The translations under genes and the position numbers were made by a program. Below, in pieces: positions 6,138 to 7,336 of a stretch of DNA of 7,336 bases (the stretch's first letter is position 1; every line of letters starts with the position of its first letter). The stretch comes from Deinococcus sp. Its GTDB lineage: Bacteria; Deinococcota; Deinococci; Deinococcales; Deinococcaceae. The DNA is taken from the NCBI RefSeq assembly GCF_018260555.1, contig NZ_JAGLBB010000095.1:1-7336 (forward strand), written 5' to 3'. The notes under the pieces were generated by a model. It searched no databases. It was not told the origin of the DNA and saw nothing but the letters and a program-made list of their open reading frames with translations.

Positions 6138-6883
6138 TCGTCCCCCGCCCACGCGAACACCCACACGCGCGGCGCGTCCGGTTCCGGCGGCGCGTAATCC
6201 GGGTACTCCACGATCTCCCACCGAGCAAAGCCGGCCGCCGCCAGCAGCGGTTCCAGGTCGGCCGGGTCGTACCCGCGTTCCCGGTGCGTCTCCACGAAGT
6301 CCAGTTCACCCACCCGGCAGAACGCCTGCACCACCCCCAGGTCCGCCTCCGCGTCATGGTGATGCGACCAGTGGTAATGCACCTCGCCGCCGTCTGCCAG
6401 GGGAGCGAGGCCCTCGACCGCGTCTCCCTCCCACAACTCCCGCACCCCCAGGCGGGTGTTCACGTCGAACGCGAACAACCCGCCGGGCCGCAGGTGCGCC
6501 CGCGCCCGCCCCAGCGCCGCGCCCAGGTCCTGCGGCGTCAGCAGGTTATTCAGGCTGTCGAACACGCACGTCACCAGCGAGAACCGTTCCGGAAGCGCGA
6601 ACGACCGCAGGTCACCCTGCACGAACGGCACCCCCGGCAGCCTTGAGCGCGCCTCGCGCAGCATCTCCTCACTGAAATCCAGGCCTGTCACGTCCAGACC
6701 CGCCGCCCGTAACTCCCGCGTGAACCCGCCCGTACCGCACGCCAGATCCAGCGCGCCCCCCGACCCATCCAGGCCCCCGTCCCGCGCGAAGGTCAGCACG
6801 AAGTCTGCCCAGTGGTCGTACTCCACATCCGCCATGATCGCGTCGTACACGGCGGCCAACGCTGTAAACGGCTGCCTCTGCAT
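6134..6883 (-). CDS. Class I SAM-dependent methyltransferase, YqeM-like
   Basis: Predicted cytoplasmic methyltransferase of 249 residues; the substrate is unknown. The N-terminus has VYDAIMADVEYDHWADF (12-28), the helical cap pattern seen in YqeM-like enzymes. Motif I, LDLACGTGG (45-53), is the glycine-rich SAM loop. It is followed by VTGLDFSEEML (65-75), with the acidic Asp69 expected to contact the ribose, then GDLRSF (90-95), CVFDSLNNLLT (106-116) and LRPGGLFAFDVNT (131-143). The C-terminal half has a His-rich stretch, HYHWSHHH (169-176), inside the substrate-binding insertion. Length and motif order suit a complete protein. The ATG at 6883 is preceded by a -10 box with no room for a ribosome binding site, so the mRNA is probably leaderless. 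Its stop overlaps the gpsA start, which implies co-expression, although methyltransferase and gpsA have no obvious shared pathway. A role in tRNA, small-molecule or protein methylation cannot be told apart from sequence. Confidence 0.9.
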   Translation of the reverse strand: MQRQPFTALAAVYDAIMADVEYDHWADFVLTFARDGGLDGSGGALDLACGTGGFTRELRAAGLDVTGLDFSEEMLREARSRLPGVPFVQGDLRSFALPERFSLVTCVFDSLNNLLTPQDLGAALGRARAHLRPGGLFAFDVNTRLGVRELWEGDAVEGLAPLADGGEVHYHWSHHHDAEADLGVVQAFCRVGELDFVETHRERGYDPADLEPLLAAAGFARWEIVEYPDYAPPEPDAPRVWVFAWAGDE

Positions 6884-6890
6884 GCCCGCG

Positions 6891-6896
6891 AGTATA
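6891..6896 (-). promoter_or_regulatory. -10 box giving a leaderless methyltransferase-gpsA transcript
   Basis: TATACT on the minus strand ends 7 nt before the ATG, so transcription would start at or next to the A of the start codon. This arrangement is common in Deinococcus. The -35 region is G+C-rich and shows no good TTGACA match. Confidence 0.6.
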
Positions 6897-6940
6897 GGCC
6901 CCCGCTGCCCCCGGCGCCCCAGCCCACCAGGCGACCCATG

Positions 6941-6965
6941 AGAAAGGCCGCAAGAAACTCGGCCT
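6941..6965 (-). terminator. Weak candidate minus-strand terminator
   Basis: On the minus strand AGGCCG (6960-6965) and CGGCCT (6945-6950) form a 6-bp perfect stem around a 9-nt loop, followed by the short T-rich TTCT (6941-6944). It could end transcription of a gene to the right and insulate the methyltransferase promoter. The stem is short and the U-tract is poor, and no minus-strand gene is visible to its right inside the window. Confidence 0.3.
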
Positions 6966-7030
6966 ACCCATCCCGCACGGCCCGCTCTACCGTAGGAGAA
7001 ATCAAAGGAACTGCTCAGCCGGGGGGTGGG

Positions 7031-7294
7031 GTGCGGCGCAAGGTAGAGAGCCTGGGTATCGCTGACGATGCCTGCCCAAACTGCGCCAGACTCGAAGCCC
7101 AGCTCGTTGAGGTGCTGGCTGAACTACGCACGATCAAGGCTCAACTGGCCCGAAACAGCTCTACGTCCAGTCAGCCCCCCAGTCAGGACAAGCCCTGGAA
7201 GACGCTCAAAATGTCCACACATCCAGATGAGATCGTCACCCTCCCGCCCCGTTCAAGAACCAGAGGCCAACGCGGGCGCTGGGGCGTGGACTGA
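7031..7294 (+). pseudogene. IS66-family transposase, N-terminal remnant
   Basis: An 87-codon stretch, taken from an in-frame GTG at 7031, carries the typical start of an IS66 (TnpC-type) transposase. It has a CPNC knuckle (Cys15, Cys18), a coiled-coil-like helix LEAQLVEVLAELRTIKAQL (21-39), then the family signature ARNSSTSSQPPSQDKPW (40-56). In intact relatives a basic segment containing a GGQPGH motif is expected next. Here KPWK runs straight into TLKMSTHPDEIVTLP, so about 20-25 residues seem to be lost in frame near 7199. After LP (about 7246) the sequence no longer resembles the family and a stop follows at 7292-7294. The DDE catalytic domain is absent, so it cannot transpose. The true start is uncertain, and I could not identify terminal inverted repeats. 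The last 42 bases of the window show nothing recognisable. Confidence 0.75.
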
Positions 7295-7336
7295 GCTATC
7301 CCAGCCAGAAAGCGGGTTAAGTACACTGCGTTTATC

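Noticed and set aside
6138..6221. ATG at 6221 as the gpsA start
   Set aside because: It would put 84 extra bases inside the methyltransferase gene and add a Gly/Arg-rich tail. The GTGA junction start gives a family-like length.
5292..6675. Plus-strand frames opposite gpsA and the methyltransferase
   Set aside because: They are Arg/Pro/His-rich antisense shadows of two well-supported enzymes.

Overview
The window looks like chromosomal DNA from a high-G+C bacterium, most likely Deinococcus or a close relative. The grounds are a B12-dependent ribonucleotide reductase interrupted by an intein (a Deinococcus radiodurans reductase intein is known), strong G/C third-position bias, a leaderless-type promoter and the general look of the proteins. 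No 16S gene or other decisive marker is present, so the genus is an inference.

Four genes lie on the minus strand, read from right to left. A YqeM-like SAM-dependent methyltransferase (6134-6883) has a -10 box 7 nt before its ATG. It overlaps by four bases (GTGA) with gpsA, an NAD(P)-dependent glycerol-3-phosphate dehydrogenase (5103-6137), so these two form a translationally coupled pair. About 490 bp of non-coding DNA follow. This spacer holds a repeat-like element made of nested inverted repeats that reaches into the last codons of gpsA (4955-5109), then a perfect 16-bp palindrome with a degenerate partner 32 bp away (NrdR-box-like), overlapping a sigma70-like promoter. That promoter drives nrdJ (437-4609), a class II adenosylcobalamin-dependent ribonucleotide reductase. 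nrdJ is 1390 residues long because it carries a 366-residue intein with an apparently intact LAGLIDADG homing endonuclease. The intein sits exactly in front of the catalytic thiyl-radical cysteine. Only 5 nt after the nrdJ stop, an unrelated AT-rich ORF (39% G+C) begins and runs off the left edge; it looks horizontally acquired.

At the right end, on the plus strand, lies a degraded N-terminal remnant of an IS66-type transposase. It appears to have an internal deletion and an early stop.

Functionally, nrdJ supplies deoxynucleotides for DNA synthesis and repair, gpsA supplies glycerol-3-phosphate for phospholipids, and the methyltransferase has an unknown substrate. The points most worth following are the intein at the radical cysteine, the paired operator at nrdJ, the foreign ORF placed flush behind nrdJ, and the repeat element that supplies the end of gpsA. 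I did not find a complete undescribed multi-gene system.
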